Shown: positions 1-11,059, counted from the first letter of the stretch. The stretch is 64,000 nucleotides of DNA from Pseudomonas sp. Z8(2022) (GCF_025837155.1 NZ_CP107549.1:2480001-2544000); one strand, 5' to 3'. Translations and numbers: made by a program. The notes: a model not told the origin generated them from the sequence alone.

Positions 1-945
1 AGCAACGGCTATCGCTTCCCCGCCGTGACCCGCGGCGAAGTGGTCCGCGCCGAGATTCCCCACCAGATCCCCACGCAGACCCAGGCGCTGTTCATGAACA
101 CCCGCCGCGCGCTGTTCAGCGACCGCCGCGTACGCGAAGCGCTGGGACTGATGTTCGATTTCGAATGGACCAACCGCACCCTGTTCAACAATGCCTACGT
201 AAGGGCATCCAGCTACTACCCCAACAGTGAGTTCTCGGCCACCGGCAAGCCCGAAGGCGCCGAATGGCTGCTGCTCTCGCCGCACCGCGACAAGCTGCCG
301 GCACGCCTGTTCAGCGAAGCGCCGACACAACCGGTAACCGATGGCCGCGGCATCCCCCGGGAAACCTTGCGCCGAGCCCTCGGTCTATTGGCCGACGCCG
401 GCTGGAAGACTTCCGGCCAGGAACTGCGCAATGCACGCGGCCAGCGCCTGGAGTTCGAGATCATGCTGGTCAACCCCAGCCTCGAACGCATTCTCCAACC
501 CTATGTCGCCAACCTCGCCAGCCTCGGCATCAGCGCCAACCTGCGCACCGTCGACCGCGCGCAATACAAGCAACGCCTCGACCAGTTCGACTACGACATG
601 ATTCTGCTGACCCTGCCGCAAACCCTCAGCCCGGGCCTGGAACAATCGCTGTATTTCCACTCCAGTCAGGTGAACGTCAAGGGCGGCAAGAACTATGCGG
701 GCGTCAACGACCCGGTGGTCGACGAGATGATCGACAAGCTGCTCTCTGCACAGACCCGTGACGAACAGATCGCCGCCACCCGTGCCCTGGACCGGGTGCT
801 GCTCTGGCAGCACTACAGCATTCCCAACTGGTACATCAATTATCACCGCCTGGCGTACCGCAACCGGTTCGCCTTCGTCACCACGCCGCCCTATACGCTG
901 GGGCTGCGGAGCTGGTGGCTGAAGCCCACGGAGAACGCTCGATGA
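1..945 (+). CDS. nppA1: Peptide ABC transporter substrate-binding protein, first of two (3' part)
   Basis: This is the C-terminal 314 codons of a periplasmic peptide-binding protein (SBP family 5); the reading frame is open from base 1 and the start lies upstream of the window. It aligns along its length with the next gene: both have a block resembling [17 protein letters not shown] followed by FEWTN, and both end in a W-W-x-(K/R)-P segment. The four following genes complete a Yej/Npp importer. In P. aeruginosa the NppA1A2BCD system lies beside fabI, as here, and imports peptidyl nucleoside antibiotics and peptides. Its stop overlaps the next start (ATGA at 942-945), indicating translational coupling. 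The paralogue number is inferred from position. Confidence 0.85.
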   Translation, partial: SNGYRFPAVTRGEVVRAEIPHQIPTQTQALFMNTRRALFSDRRVREALGLMFDFEWTNRTLFNNAYVRASSYYPNSEFSATGKPEGAEWLLLSPHRDKLPARLFSEAPTQPVTDGRGIPRETLRRALGLLADAGWKTSGQELRNARGQRLEFEIMLVNPSLERILQPYVANLASLGISANLRTVDRAQYKQRLDQFDYDMILLTLPQTLSPGLEQSLYFHSSQVNVKGGKNYAGVNDPVVDEMIDKLLSAQTRDEQIAATRALDRVLLWQHYSIPNWYINYHRLAYRNRFAFVTTPPYTLGLRSWWLKPTENAR

Positions 946-2789
946 CCCACCCGCTGCGCAGTTTCCTGCTCCACGGTAGCAGCATCATCCTGCTCGGCCT
1001 GGCCGGCCTCGCCCTCGCCGCCCCCAAACATGCAGTCACGCTCTATGACGAGCCGCCCAAGTACCCCGCCGACTTCACTCACTTCGAATACACCAACCCC
1101 GACGCGCCCAAGGGCGGCACCTTCCGCGAAGCAGGATTCGGCGGTTTCGACAGCCTCAACCCCTTTATCAGCAAGGGCGTAGCCGCAGACGAGATCAATC
1201 TGATCTACGACACCCTGACCGTGCAGAGCATGGACGAGCCGTTCACCGCCTACGGCCTGGTGGCAGAGAAGATCGAGAAGGCACCAGACAATGCCTGGGT
1301 GCGTTTCCTGATACGCAAGGAGGCGCGCTTCCACGACGGCACGCCGATCACCGCCAAGGACGTCAAATTCACCTTCGACACGCTGATGGAAAAAGGCGCG
1401 CCGATGTGGCGCGGCTACTATGCCGACGTCGAGCAGGTGGAAGTGGAGTCGCCGCACAGCGTGCGCTTCGTGTTCAAGCACGCCGGCAACCGCGAGCTGC
1501 CACTGATCGTCGGCCAGTTGCCGGTCCTGCCCAAACACTGGTGGGCCGAGCGCGACTTCACCAAGGGCGACCTCAAGGCACCGCTGGGCAGCGGGCCTTA
1601 CAAGGTCGGCCGCGTCCAGCCCGGCCGCAGCATCCGCTACGAGCGGGTCGAGGACTGGTGGGCCAGGGACCTGCCGGTAAGCCGCGGCTTCTACAACTTC
1701 GACACCATCCAGATCGACTATTACCGCGACAACACCGTGGCCCTGGAAGCGCTGAAGGCCGGGCATTTCGACTACTGGCTGGAAACCAGCGCGAAGAACT
1801 GGGCGACCGCCTACAACACTCCGGCAATCGCCAACGGTCAGTTGATCAAGGAAGAAATCCTGAACCGCAATCCCACCGGCATGCAGGGCTTCATCTTCAA
1901 CACCCGCCGCCCGCAGTTTCAGGATCGCCGCGTGCGCGAAGCCCTGGGCCTGCTGTACGACTTCGAGTGGGCCAACAAGCGCCTGTTCAACGGCGCCTAC
2001 TTCCGCACCCGCAGCTACTTCGACAACTCCGAACTGGGCTCGCGCGGACTGCCCGGTGAGGACGAGCTGGCTATCCTCGAACCACTGCGCGGCAAGATTC
2101 CGGCCGAAGTGTTCAACGAAGAATTCCGCGTACCGGTCACCGATGGCAGCGGCATCATCCGCGAGCAGCAGCGCCGCGCCTATCAGTTGCTGCAGCAGGC
2201 CGGCTGGCGCATCGAGGGTGATCGCATGCTCGACGTCAATGGCCAGCCGGTGAGCTTCGAATTCCTGCTGGCACAGACCGAGTTCGAGCGTGTTCTGCTG
2301 CCATTCAAGCGAAATCTGGCTGATCTCGGTATCGAGATGGTAATTCGCCGTGTCGACGTTTCGCAGTACATCAACCGCCTGCGCTCGCGTGATTTCGACA
2401 TGATCGTCGGCGGCTTCGGCCAGTCCAACTCGCCTGGCAACGAACAGCGCGAGTACTGGCACTCCTCCAGTGCCGACAATCCGGGCAGCCGCAACTTCAT
2501 CGGCCTGAAGGACCCGGCCATCGACCAGATCGTCGAAGGCCTTATCAACGCCGACTCGCGCCAGGAGCTTATCGCCCACACCCGGGCGCTGGACCGCGTG
2601 CTGCTGTGGGGCTTCTACGTGATCCCCAACTGGCATATCAAGACCTGGCGCGTCGCCTACTGGAATCGCTTCGAGCATCCCAAGGTGACGCCGCTCTACG
2701 ATATCGGCCTGCATACCTGGTGGGTGCGCCCGGGCCTCGAGGAGCCGAGCCAGGTTCAGGAACAGGCTACCGAAGAGGCGAAGCCATAA
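942..2789 (+). CDS. nppA2: Peptide ABC transporter substrate-binding protein, second of two
   Basis: A 615-residue periplasmic binding protein (SBP family 5, YejA-like). The first ~29 residues form a Sec signal peptide: basic MTHPLR, a hydrophobic stretch and cleavage near ALA-APKHA. The mature protein has the usual FRE...FDSLNPF opening of oligopeptide-binding proteins. The ATG at 942 is preferred to an in-frame codon nine residues earlier because it gives an ATGA overlap with the upstream gene and places the signal peptide at the N-terminus. It delivers peptide substrates to the NppBC permease. Two binding proteins in tandem suggest an ancestral duplication that widened the substrate range. 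The stop overlaps the permease start (TAATG). Confidence 0.9.
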   Translation: MTHPLRSFLLHGSSIILLGLAGLALAAPKHAVTLYDEPPKYPADFTHFEYTNPDAPKGGTFREAGFGGFDSLNPFISKGVAADEINLIYDTLTVQSMDEPFTAYGLVAEKIEKAPDNAWVRFLIRKEARFHDGTPITAKDVKFTFDTLMEKGAPMWRGYYADVEQVEVESPHSVRFVFKHAGNRELPLIVGQLPVLPKHWWAERDFTKGDLKAPLGSGPYKVGRVQPGRSIRYERVEDWWARDLPVSRGFYNFDTIQIDYYRDNTVALEALKAGHFDYWLETSAKNWATAYNTPAIANGQLIKEEILNRNPTGMQGFIFNTRRPQFQDRRVREALGLLYDFEWANKRLFNGAYFRTRSYFDNSELGSRGLPGEDELAILEPLRGKIPAEVFNEEFRVPVTDGSGIIREQQRRAYQLLQQAGWRIEGDRMLDVNGQPVSFEFLLAQTEFERVLLPFKRNLADLGIEMVIRRVDVSQYINRLRSRDFDMIVGGFGQSNSPGNEQREYWHSSSADNPGSRNFIGLKDPAIDQIVEGLINADSRQELIAHTRALDRVLLWGFYVIPNWHIKTWRVAYWNRFEHPKVTPLYDIGLHTWWVRPGLEEPSQVQEQATEEAKP

Positions 2790-3862
2790 TGCTCGCCTAC
2801 ATACTTCGCCGCCTGCTGCTGATCATCCCGACCCTGTTCGGCATCCTGATCATCAACTTCGTCATCATCCAGGCCGCGCCCGGCGGCCCGGTGGAACAGA
2901 TGATCGCCAAGCTGGAAGGCTTCGATGGCGCCACCAGCCGCATCGCCGGCGGCGGCGCCGAGGTTTCGGTGGCCGGCTCCAACTATCGCGGCGCTCAGGG
3001 CCTCGATCCAAAACTGATCGAAGAAATCGAGAAGATGTACGGCTTCGACAAGTCGGCGCCGGAACGCTTCTGGATCATGCTGAAGAACTACGCCCAGCTG
3101 GACTTTGGCTCCAGCTTCTTTCGCGATGCCCAGGTCATCGACCTGATCATCGAGAAGATGCCGGTGTCGATCTCGCTCGGCCTCTGGAGCACCCTGATCA
3201 TGTATCTGGTGTCCATTCCACTGGGCATCGCCAAGGCCACCCGCCACGGCAGCGCCTTCGACGTCTGGACCAGTTCGGCGATCATCATCGGTTACGCCAT
3301 CCCGGCCTTCCTCTTCGCCATTCTGCTGATCGTTCTGTTCGCCGGCGGCAGCTACTGGGACTGGTTCCCTCTGCGCGGGTTGACCTCGAACAACTTCGAA
3401 GAACTCAGTCTCGGCGGCAAGATTCTCGACTACCTCTGGCACCTGGTGCTGCCGGTCACCGCCCTGGTCATAGGCAACTTCGCCACCCTGACCCTGCTGA
3501 CCAAGAACAGCTTCCTCGACGAGATCAACAAGCAGTACGTGATCACCGCCCGAGCCAAGGGCCTGACCAATCACCGCGTGCTCTACGGCCACGTATTCCG
3601 CAACGCCATGCTGCTGATCATTGCCGGTTTCCCCGCCGCCTTCATCGGCATCTTCTTCACCGGCTCCCTGCTCATCGAGGTGATCTTCTCCCTCGACGGC
3701 CTGGGCCTGATGAGTTTCGAAGCGGCGATCAACCGCGACTATCCGGTGGTGTTCGGCACGCTGTTCATCTTCACCTTGCTGGGGCTGGTCGTGAAATTGA
3801 TCGGTGACATCACCTACACCCTGGTCGATCCGCGCATCGACTTCGAAAGTCGGGAGGGTTGA
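2789..3862 (+). CDS. nppB: Peptide ABC transporter permease, YejB type
   Basis: A 357-residue inner-membrane permease of the DppB/OppB family. A membrane helix opens the protein ([18 protein letters not shown]), followed by a periplasmic segment of roughly 130 residues and five more predicted helices. The cytoplasmic coupling loop [15 protein letters not shown] (near residues 246-260) is the EAA motif that docks on the ATPase. The long periplasmic loop, including a glycine-rich part near residues 50-75, is typical of YejB and longer than in DppB. The start at 2789 overlaps the upstream stop. It pairs with NppC to form the channel. Confidence 0.92.
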   Translation: MLAYILRRLLLIIPTLFGILIINFVIIQAAPGGPVEQMIAKLEGFDGATSRIAGGGAEVSVAGSNYRGAQGLDPKLIEEIEKMYGFDKSAPERFWIMLKNYAQLDFGSSFFRDAQVIDLIIEKMPVSISLGLWSTLIMYLVSIPLGIAKATRHGSAFDVWTSSAIIIGYAIPAFLFAILLIVLFAGGSYWDWFPLRGLTSNNFEELSLGGKILDYLWHLVLPVTALVIGNFATLTLLTKNSFLDEINKQYVITARAKGLTNHRVLYGHVFRNAMLLIIAGFPAAFIGIFFTGSLLIEVIFSLDGLGLMSFEAAINRDYPVVFGTLFIFTLLGLVVKLIGDITYTLVDPRIDFESREG

Positions 3863-3864
3863 GC

Positions 3865-4884
3865 ATGAAACTCTCTCCTCTCAATCGCCGTCGCCTCGAT
3901 CGCTTCAAGGCACACAAGCGCGGCTGGTGGTCGCTGTGGCTGTTTCTCATCCTGTTCGGCCTGAGTCTCGGCGCCGAACTGATCGCCAACGACAAACCGC
4001 TGGCCGTGCGCTACGACGGGCAGTGGTATTTCCCGGTACTCAAGCGCTACCCGGAAACCGTGTTCGGTGGCGAATTCCCGCTGCAGGCCAACTACAAGAG
4101 TCCGTACATTCAGGAGCTGATCGCGGAAAAGGACGGCTGGATGATCTGGCCGCCGATTCCCTTCAGCTATTCGAGCATCAACTACGACCTGGAAGTGCCG
4201 GCCCCGGCACCGCCTTCGGCGAAAAACTGGCTGGGTACCGATGACCAGGGCCGCGACGTGCTGGCACGTGTGATCTACGGATTCCGCATCTCGGTGCTGT
4301 TCGCCCTGACCCTGACCCTGGCCAGTTCGCTGATCGGCGTGACCGCCGGCGCGCTGCAGGGTTTCTACGGCGGCTGGGTCGACCTGCTTGGCCAGCGCTT
4401 TCTGGAAATCTGGTCGGGCCTGCCGGTGCTCTATCTGCTGATTATCCTCGCCAGCTTCGTACAGCCGAACTTCTGGTGGCTGCTCGGCATCATGCTGCTG
4501 TTCTCCTGGATGAGTCTGGTGGACGTCGTGCGCGCCGAATTCCTGCGCGGGCGCAACCTCGAGTACGTACGCGCGGCGCGGGCGCTGGGCATGGGCAACG
4601 GGGCAATCATGTTCCGTCATATCCTGCCCAATGCCATGGTTTCGACCATGACCTTCATGCCCTTCATACTCACCGGTGCCATCGGCACCCTCACCGCTCT
4701 GGACTTCCTCGGCTTCGGCCTGCCCCCCGGCGCCCCCTCGCTCGGCGAACTGGTCGCCCAGGGCAAGAGCAATCTGCAGGCGCCCTGGCTGGGTATCAGT
4801 GCCTTCGCCGTACTGGCGATCATGCTGAGTCTGCTGGTGTTCATCGGCGAAGCCGCCCGCGATGCCTTCGACCCGAGGAAATGA
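3865..4884 (+). CDS. nppC: Peptide ABC transporter permease, YejE type
   Basis: A 339-residue permease of the DppC/OppC family. It has an N-terminal helix after a basic segment, an extended periplasmic region characteristic of YejE, the conserved GTDDQGRDV motif (near residue 125) and an EAA loop (EYVRAARALGMGNG). The ATG at 3865 is chosen over an in-frame TTG at 3859 because GGGAGG at 3852-3857 is correctly spaced for it. The start lies just beyond the nppB stop, and the stop is one base from the nppD start region, so the operon is tightly coupled. Confidence 0.92.
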   Translation: MKLSPLNRRRLDRFKAHKRGWWSLWLFLILFGLSLGAELIANDKPLAVRYDGQWYFPVLKRYPETVFGGEFPLQANYKSPYIQELIAEKDGWMIWPPIPFSYSSINYDLEVPAPAPPSAKNWLGTDDQGRDVLARVIYGFRISVLFALTLTLASSLIGVTAGALQGFYGGWVDLLGQRFLEIWSGLPVLYLLIILASFVQPNFWWLLGIMLLFSWMSLVDVVRAEFLRGRNLEYVRAARALGMGNGAIMFRHILPNAMVSTMTFMPFILTGAIGTLTALDFLGFGLPPGAPSLGELVAQGKSNLQAPWLGISAFAVLAIMLSLLVFIGEAARDAFDPRK

Positions 4885-4885
4885 C

Positions 4886-6499
4886 ATGAGCCAGAACGAA
4901 ACCCTGCTGCAAGTTCGCGACCTGGCCGTCGAATTCGTCACGGGCGAGCAATGCCAACGCGTGGTGGAAGGCGTCAGCTTCGACATTCACAAAGGCGAGA
5001 CCCTGGCCCTGGTCGGCGAAAGCGGCTCGGGGAAGTCGGTCACGGCGCACTCCATCCTGCGCCTTCTACCCTACCCGCTCGCGCGCCACCCCCATGGCAG
5101 CATCGAGTATGCCGGCGAAGACCTGCTCAAGCTTGGCGAAGGCCGCCTGCGCGGCATCCGTGGCAACCGCATCGCCATGGTCTTCCAGGAGCCGATGACC
5201 TCGCTCAATCCGCTGCACACCATCGAGAAGCAGATCAACGAGGTGCTCGCCCTGCACAAGGGCCTACGTGGCAAGGCCGCCAGCGCGCGCACTCTGGAGC
5301 TGCTGGAACTGGTGGGCATCCCTGAACCGAAGAAGCGCCTGAAGGCTTACCCCCACGAACTCTCAGGCGGTCAGCGTCAGCGCGTGATGATCGCCATGGC
5401 CCTGGCCAACGAACCGCAACTGCTGATTGCCGATGAGCCGACCACTGCGCTGGACGTCACCGTGCAGCTGAAAATCCTCGAATTGCTCAAGGATCTGCAG
5501 AAGCGCCTAGGCATGTCATTGCTGCTGATCAGCCACGATCTCAACCTGGTTCGCAGAATTGCCCATCGCGTATGTGTCATGCAGCGCGGTCGCATCGTCG
5601 AACAGGCGTCGTGTGAAGAATTGTTCCAGGCTCCGCAGCATCCCTACACTCAGGAACTGCTCGGCGCCGAGCCCAGTGGCGAACCTGCAGCCAACCCTGC
5701 GGGCAAGCCGATGCTGGAAGTGGACGACCTGCGCGTATGGTTCCCGATCAAGAAGGGCCTGCTGCGCCGGACGGTGGATCATGTCAAGGCGGTGGACGGC
5801 ATCAACTTCAGCCTGCCCCAGGGCCAGACCCTGGGCATCGTCGGCGAAAGTGGTTCCGGCAAATCCACCCTGGGCATGGCCATTCTGCGGCTGCTCGCCA
5901 GCCGCGGTGATATCCGCTTCCAGGGCCGGCAGTTGCAGGGCCTGAGTCAGCAGGAAGTACGCCCGCTGCGTCGGCAGATGCAGGTGGTGTTTCAGGATCC
6001 CTTCGGCAGCCTGAGCCCGCGTATGTCGGTAAGCCAGATCGTCGGTGAAGGTCTGCGCATTCACGGCATGGGCAACGAGGCAGAGCAGGAACAGGCGATC
6101 ATCGATGCGCTTTTGGAGGTAGGGCTGGATCCGCAGACGCGGAATCGCTACCCCCACGAGTTTTCCGGCGGGCAACGGCAGCGGATTGCCATTGCCCGGG
6201 CACTGGTGTTGAAACCGGCGCTGATCCTGCTGGACGAGCCCACCTCGGCGCTCGACCGTACGGTGCAGCGTCAGGTGGTGGAGTTGTTGCGCGGCTTGCA
6301 GGCCAAGTACAACCTGACCTATCTGTTTATCAGCCATGACCTGGCGGTAGTCAGAGCGCTGAGCCACCAGTTGATGGTGGTCAGGCAGGGCCAGGTGGTA
6401 GAACAGGGGTCTGCCGAGTCGATCTTCAACGCACCGCAACACCCTTATACGCAGCAGTTGCTGGAAGCCGCTTTTCTGGCCCCGGCAACGGCTCACTGA
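4886..6499 (+). CDS. nppD: Peptide ABC transporter ATP-binding protein, two fused NBDs
   Basis: A 537-residue protein with two nucleotide-binding domains in one chain (YejF type). Domain 1 has Walker A GESGSGKS at residues 44-51, signature LSGGQRQR and Walker B LLIADE. Domain 2 has a second GESGSGKS near 320-327, FSGGQRQR and ILLDEP. Both domains keep the switch histidine (ISHDL). Each ends in an oligopeptide-family C-terminal segment with QHPYTQ. The start at 4886 has GAGGAA six bases upstream and follows the nppC stop closely. It powers uptake through NppBC. fabI follows after a 28-base gap, so partial co-transcription is possible. Confidence 0.94.
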   Translation: MSQNETLLQVRDLAVEFVTGEQCQRVVEGVSFDIHKGETLALVGESGSGKSVTAHSILRLLPYPLARHPHGSIEYAGEDLLKLGEGRLRGIRGNRIAMVFQEPMTSLNPLHTIEKQINEVLALHKGLRGKAASARTLELLELVGIPEPKKRLKAYPHELSGGQRQRVMIAMALANEPQLLIADEPTTALDVTVQLKILELLKDLQKRLGMSLLLISHDLNLVRRIAHRVCVMQRGRIVEQASCEELFQAPQHPYTQELLGAEPSGEPAANPAGKPMLEVDDLRVWFPIKKGLLRRTVDHVKAVDGINFSLPQGQTLGIVGESGSGKSTLGMAILRLLASRGDIRFQGRQLQGLSQQEVRPLRRQMQVVFQDPFGSLSPRMSVSQIVGEGLRIHGMGNEAEQEQAIIDALLEVGLDPQTRNRYPHEFSGGQRQRIAIARALVLKPALILLDEPTSALDRTVQRQVVELLRGLQAKYNLTYLFISHDLAVVRALSHQLMVVRQGQVVEQGSAESIFNAPQHPYTQQLLEAAFLAPATAH

Positions 6500-6527
6500 T
6501 CCTTGAAACAGGAAGAGGAATAGCACA

Positions 6528-7322
6528 ATGGGTTTTCTAACCGGTAAGCGCGTACTCATCGTTGGCGTTGCCAGCAAACTGTCCATCGCCTCGGGTATCG
6601 CCGCCGCCATGCACCGCGAAGGTGCCGAGCTGGCTTTCACCTACCAGAACGAGAAGCTCAAGGGCCGCGTGGAAGACTTCGCCGCCGGCTGGGGCTCTAG
6701 CGCCGAGCTGTGCTTCCCCTGCGACGTGGCCAGCGATGAGGAAATCGCCGCGGTATTCGAAGCGCTGAGCAAGAAATGGGACGGCCTGGACTGTATCGTC
6801 CACTCGGTCGGTTTCGCCCCGGGCGACCAGCTCAATGGCGACTTCACCGAAGTCACCACCCGTGAAGGCTTCAAGATCGCCCACGACATCAGCGCCTACA
6901 GTTTCGTCGCCCTGGCCAAGGCGGGTCGCGAGATGATGAAAGGCCGCAACGGCAGCCTGCTCACCCTCTCCTACCTGGGTGCCGAGCGCACCATGCCCAA
7001 CTACAACGTGATGGGCATGGCCAAGGCCAGCCTGGAAGCCGGTGTACGTTACCTGGCCGGCAGCCTCGGCCCGGAAGGCACCCGCGTCAACGCCATCTCC
7101 GCCGGCCCGATTCGCACCCTGGCCGCCAGCGGTATCGCCAGTTTCCGCAAGATGCTGGCCGCCAACGAGAAGCAGACCCCGCTGCGCCGCAACGTCACCA
7201 TCGAGGAAGTCGGCAATGCCGGCGCATTCCTGTGCTCCGACCTGGCCTCGGGCATCAGTGGTGAAATCCTTTACGTCGACGGCGGTTTCAACACCACCGC
7301 CATGGGCGCAATGGAAGACTGA
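6528..7322 (+). CDS. fabI: Enoyl-[acyl-carrier-protein] reductase (NADH)
   Basis: A 264-residue short-chain dehydrogenase that catalyses the last step of each fatty-acid elongation cycle, reducing trans-2-enoyl-ACP. The N-terminus [20 protein letters not shown] carries the cofactor loop. The active-site residues Tyr149, Tyr159 and Lys166 lie in [19 protein letters not shown], in the Y-x9-Y-x6-K spacing of triclosan-sensitive FabI. Length matches the family (about 262). A clear ribosome site (AGGAAGAGGAA) precedes the ATG. A strong hairpin terminator follows. Confidence 0.96.
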   Translation: MGFLTGKRVLIVGVASKLSIASGIAAAMHREGAELAFTYQNEKLKGRVEDFAAGWGSSAELCFPCDVASDEEIAAVFEALSKKWDGLDCIVHSVGFAPGDQLNGDFTEVTTREGFKIAHDISAYSFVALAKAGREMMKGRNGSLLTLSYLGAERTMPNYNVMGMAKASLEAGVRYLAGSLGPEGTRVNAISAGPIRTLAASGIASFRKMLAANEKQTPLRRNVTIEEVGNAGAFLCSDLASGISGEILYVDGGFNTTAMGAMED

Positions 7323-7374
7323 GAAGGTCGTCCTTGCCAAGCTCCATGCACGGCCTGAGCCTGCATGAATCCGC

Positions 7375-7406
7375 AACGCCGCACGCTCCCATGGACGTGC
7401 GGCGTT
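7375..7406 (+). terminator. Rho-independent terminator after fabI
   Basis: Perfect 11-bp arms AACGCCGCACG (7375-7385) and CGTGCGGCGTT (7396-7406) enclose a 10-base loop, followed by a T-rich GTCGTTTCTG tail. Confidence 0.8.
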
Positions 7407-7544
7407 GTCGTTTCTGGCTTACCACCGGGATTGTTCAGTGAGTCCGAGAATTCACCTACAGACCGAATCGAAATGCCATCATGAGCCGGCACGCTTCGAC
7501 GCTGGCGTTGTCCTAGATGAGATGCCTGGAACCGAGGTGGATCA

Positions 7545-9092
7545 ATGATCCCGACACACACATGGCGAGCCTGCCTGATCACTGGCTTATGCAGCCTGAT
7601 GCTTGGCTGCGCACTGCCACCGCTGGATGGCCGCAGCGAGAGCCAGGCTTTCACCCAGGCCGAAACGGCCGACACAACACTGGGCCAGGCCCTGGGTAGC
7701 GAGCGCGACGCTCACCCCGGTCTATCCGGCATCCTGACCCTGGCGTCCGCCCGCGACGCCTTTGCCACGCGCATGCTGCTGACCGAAGCCGCCGAACGCA
7801 GCCTCGACATCCAGTACTACATCTGGCGTAACGACATCACCGGGACCCTGTTGCTTGATGCCCTGCTCAGAGCCGCCGAACGTGGCGTTCGCGTCCGCCT
7901 GCTGCTGGACGACAATGGCATCGCCGGTCTCGATCAGGTCCTGAGTACGCTCGATCGCCATCCGAACATCGAAGTGCGCCTGTTCAATCCCTTCTCCCTG
8001 CGCAAGGCCAAGGCGCTGGGTTACCTGACGCATTTCTCCCGCGCCAACCGGCGCATGCACAACAAGTCATTCACCGCGGACAACCAGGCCACCATCATCG
8101 GTGGGCGCAATATCGGCGACGAATACTTCGACGCCAGTGAGGGCGTGCTCTTCGCCGATCTGGATGTACTCGCAATCGGCCCGGTGGTGGCCGACACCTC
8201 TGCAGATTTCGACCGATACTGGGCCAGCGATTCGAGCTATCCACTGGAGTTGATCGTACCCCGTCAGCGCAACGCCCCCCAGCCGCTGCACGATCTCGTT
8301 GCCGACCTGTCCAGCTCACCTGCAGCCAGCGGCTACGTGAAGACCCTGCAGGAAAGTGAGTTCATCCAGCGCCTGCTGGACAAGCAGCTGCGATTCGAAT
8401 GGAGCAAGACCACACTGGTCAGCGATGACCCTGCCAAGGGCCTTGGCAATGCCAGTGACGGCGAGATGTTGATCGGCCATCTGGGAGAGATGCTCGACAT
8501 CCCCGAATCACGGGTCGACCTCGTCTCCCCCTACTTCGTCCCCGGTCAAACCGGCGTCGAAATCTTCACCGGCCTGGTAAAGCGTGGCGTCGAGGTACGT
8601 ATCCTCACCAATGCGCTGGAAGCAACGGACGTAACGCCCGTACACTCAGGCTACGCGAAACGGCGTCGGGCCCTGCTCGAAGGTGGCGTCAAGCTCTACG
8701 AAATGCGCCTGGGCGCGAGCGACGAAGGACACAAGGAAAAAGCCGGCCCCTTCGGCAGTTCCGGCTCGAGTCTGCATGCGAAGACCTTCGCCCTGGATGG
8801 CCAGCGCGTCTTCATCGGCTCGTTCAACTTCGATCCCCGCTCGGCCCGCCTCAATACGGAGATGGGTTTTCTCATCGAAAGCCCGAAACTGGCCGCCGCC
8901 ATCGGTCAGGCATTCGACACCGATATTCCGGCCAATGCCTACGAACTCGGCCTGGACGAAAACGACCGGATCTACTGGCTGCAGCGCCAGGATGGCGAAC
9001 CGCGCCGGCTCGATACCGAACCCGGCACCGGCGTACTCAAACGCCTGGGCATGCACCTGCTGTCGTGGCTGCCCATCGACTGGCTGTTATGA
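7545..9092 (+). CDS. Phospholipase D-family lipoprotein, cardiolipin synthase C-like
   Basis: A 515-residue protein with a lipoprotein signal (lipobox LMLGC, Cys22) and two PLD catalytic HxKx4D motifs: HNKSFTADN (His172) and HAKTFALDG (His411). Each is followed by the conserved GGRN or GSFN loop. This layout matches ClsC/YmdC-like enzymes, which make cardiolipin by phosphatidyl transfer between phospholipids. A lipid anchor would place it in the envelope. No ymdB-like partner is adjacent; it stands alone between two terminators. Whether it synthesises cardiolipin or hydrolyses phospholipid cannot be decided from sequence. Confidence 0.85.
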   Translation: MIPTHTWRACLITGLCSLMLGCALPPLDGRSESQAFTQAETADTTLGQALGSERDAHPGLSGILTLASARDAFATRMLLTEAAERSLDIQYYIWRNDITGTLLLDALLRAAERGVRVRLLLDDNGIAGLDQVLSTLDRHPNIEVRLFNPFSLRKAKALGYLTHFSRANRRMHNKSFTADNQATIIGGRNIGDEYFDASEGVLFADLDVLAIGPVVADTSADFDRYWASDSSYPLELIVPRQRNAPQPLHDLVADLSSSPAASGYVKTLQESEFIQRLLDKQLRFEWSKTTLVSDDPAKGLGNASDGEMLIGHLGEMLDIPESRVDLVSPYFVPGQTGVEIFTGLVKRGVEVRILTNALEATDVTPVHSGYAKRRRALLEGGVKLYEMRLGASDEGHKEKAGPFGSSGSSLHAKTFALDGQRVFIGSFNFDPRSARLNTEMGFLIESPKLAAAIGQAFDTDIPANAYELGLDENDRIYWLQRQDGEPRRLDTEPGTGVLKRLGMHLLSWLPIDWLL

Positions 9093-9103
9093 CCCCTTGA
9101 ACG

Positions 9104-9132
9104 AAAAAGCCCCGCACTAGGCGGGGCTTTTT
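9104..9132. terminator. Bidirectional terminator between the PLD gene and ppiD
   Basis: AAAAAGCCCCGC (9104-9115), a five-base loop and GCGGGGCTTTTT (9121-9132). The A/T flanks let it serve both the plus-strand PLD gene and the minus-strand ppiD gene. Confidence 0.9.
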
Positions 9133-9147
9133 CATAGCAAACAACGA

Positions 9148-10995
9148 TCAGAAACGCTCGATGTCGGCATTGGCTTCGAGCTGCTTGCGCAGCGCCGCAA
9201 AGTCCTGCTGACCGGCGCGCGAAGCGAGGAAGTTGCGGTACATGGCCAGCTCTTCTTCAGCCAGCGCTTCCTCCGGCACGTTCACACCATCGAGACGCAG
9301 CACGACGTAGTCGCCATTGTTCAGCGTCACGCCGGCAAAGGTCGGCTCACCCTCCTTGACTGGCTTGGGCATGCGGAACAGGGCCTGCAGCACCTTCGGC
9401 TCGACACCGTCCTGACTGCGGGTAGCCGCTTCCTGAACCCGCCAGTTCGCAGCGTCAGCCTCACCAGCCTCGGCGGCAGCCAGTTGCTTCTCGCCTTCGA
9501 CCTTGGCTGCAGCGCTGGCGCGCTCCTGCAGCAGGTGACTGCGAATGCTCTCGGCAACCTGCTCCAGAGGCAACTGCTCAGGCTTGTTGTGCTCTTTCAC
9601 GCGGACGACCACAACGGTGCTCGGGTCCAGTTCGATGGTCGAGCTGTTGGTACCGTCTTCCAGAACTTCGAGGCTGAATGCAGCCTGCAGCACTTGACGA
9701 TTGGCGGTGATACCGGTAGCCCCACCTTCGCGACCGAAGGCTTCGCTGGTCTTGAGTTCGAGCCCCAGCTCCTGAGCCGGCTGAGCCAGGTCAGACGCTT
9801 CGAACGCGGCATCTTCCAGTTGCTTGGTCGCCTCGACGAAACGCTGCTCGACCTGCTGCGCCTTGAAATCACGCGCCAGCTTGTCCTTGAGGCTGTCGAA
9901 GCTCGGTACTTCCGGCGCCTGAACGCCCAGCAGCTTGATCAGGTGCCAGCCGAACTCACTCTTCACCGGGGCGGAAACCTGGTCCTGCTGCAGCGCATAG
10001 AGTGCTTCTTCGAAAGCGGGGTCATAAACACCAGGGCCGGCGTAGCCCAGATCACCACCTTCGGCTGCCGAGCCCGGATCCTGCGAAAACTCCTTGGCCA
10101 GAGCAGCGAAGTCTTCACCCGCATCGATACGCTTCTTGATCTCTTCGATCTTGCTGCGCGCGGCATCATCATCGCCTTCGATGAGGATGTGTGCAGCCTG
10201 ACGCTGCTCGGTCAGGTTGGCGATTTCGCTCTCGTACAAGGGCTGCAGGTCTTCGTCGCTGACCTCGACCTGCTCGAAGAAACTGTCCTTCTGCAGTTCA
10301 ACGTACTCAAGCACCACCTGCTCGGGGCTCATGAATTCGCCGGCATGCTCGTCGTAATAAGCCTGAACCTCACTATCACTCAGCTCGACCGCTGTCGGGT
10401 CGGCCTTGATGGTGAAGCTGGCAAAGTCACGGGTCTGACGCTCGAGATTGGCGAATGCACGTGCCTCCTGCTCGGTGACGAAGCTGCTGGCACCAATGCC
10501 GGCACGCAACTGACCGATCAGCATTTCCTCTTCCAGCATCTGGCGGAATTGCAGGCGGGTGTATCCCATCTGGCGAATGAGCTGATCGAAGCGTCCAGCA
10601 TCGAAGCGGCCATCTACCTGGAATTCGGGAGTCTGCAGAATCACCTGATCCAGCGAACCCTGCGAAAAGGCGAAGTGAGCGTCATTGGCAGCCTGCAGCA
10701 GCAGCTTGCGCTCGATCAGCCCCTTGAGCGAAGCCTCACGCAGCAGCTTGTCATCCAGCAGCGAGGCATCGAAATCACGCCCCAGTTGCTGCAGCAGCTG
10801 CCGGCGTTGCATTTCAACGGCCTGATTGAGCTCGCTGAGGGTGATGGTCTCACCGTTCACGTCAGCCGCATTGTTGCGGTTGCTGGTACCTGTGACGATG
10901 GCTTCGAAACCGGTAAAGGCCATCAACATCACGATGAGGCCGATGATGATTTTGGCAATCCAACCGCGTGAATTGTCCCTGATGTTTTGCAGCAT
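9148..10995 (-). CDS. ppiD: Periplasmic folding chaperone / peptidyl-prolyl isomerase D
   Basis: A 615-residue membrane-anchored periplasmic chaperone. A single N-terminal helix (residues ~13-33, IAKIIIGLIVMLMAFTGF) follows MLQNIRDNSRG. A SurA-like N-terminal chaperone region is followed by one parvulin domain near residues 255-350 (AAHILI..., DLGYAGPGVYDPAFEEAL, FGWHLIKL) and a C-terminal chaperone half. The ATG at 10995 is chosen over an upstream in-frame codon because it fits the family N-terminus and has GGGGGAAGC ahead of it. It helps newly secreted proteins fold near the SecYEG exit. It sits downstream of hupB, as in many gammaproteobacteria. Confidence 0.93.
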   Translation of the reverse strand: MLQNIRDNSRGWIAKIIIGLIVMLMAFTGFEAIVTGTSNRNNAADVNGETITLSELNQAVEMQRRQLLQQLGRDFDASLLDDKLLREASLKGLIERKLLLQAANDAHFAFSQGSLDQVILQTPEFQVDGRFDAGRFDQLIRQMGYTRLQFRQMLEEEMLIGQLRAGIGASSFVTEQEARAFANLERQTRDFASFTIKADPTAVELSDSEVQAYYDEHAGEFMSPEQVVLEYVELQKDSFFEQVEVSDEDLQPLYESEIANLTEQRQAAHILIEGDDDAARSKIEEIKKRIDAGEDFAALAKEFSQDPGSAAEGGDLGYAGPGVYDPAFEEALYALQQDQVSAPVKSEFGWHLIKLLGVQAPEVPSFDSLKDKLARDFKAQQVEQRFVEATKQLEDAAFEASDLAQPAQELGLELKTSEAFGREGGATGITANRQVLQAAFSLEVLEDGTNSSTIELDPSTVVVVRVKEHNKPEQLPLEQVAESIRSHLLQERASAAAKVEGEKQLAAAEAGEADAANWRVQEAATRSQDGVEPKVLQALFRMPKPVKEGEPTFAGVTLNNGDYVVLRLDGVNVPEEALAEEELAMYRNFLASRAGQQDFAALRKQLEANADIERF

Positions 10996-11059
10996 GCTTC
11001 CCCCAGAACGACTGTACAGAGCCACCAGTCGCGCAGTGTGGGTATGTCCAGATAGAAGA

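Noticed and set aside
891..2714. 607-codon open frame antisense to nppA2
   Set aside because: It is a shadow of the binding-protein gene, with low-complexity Val/Gly/Ala/Asp-rich translation and no domain signature.
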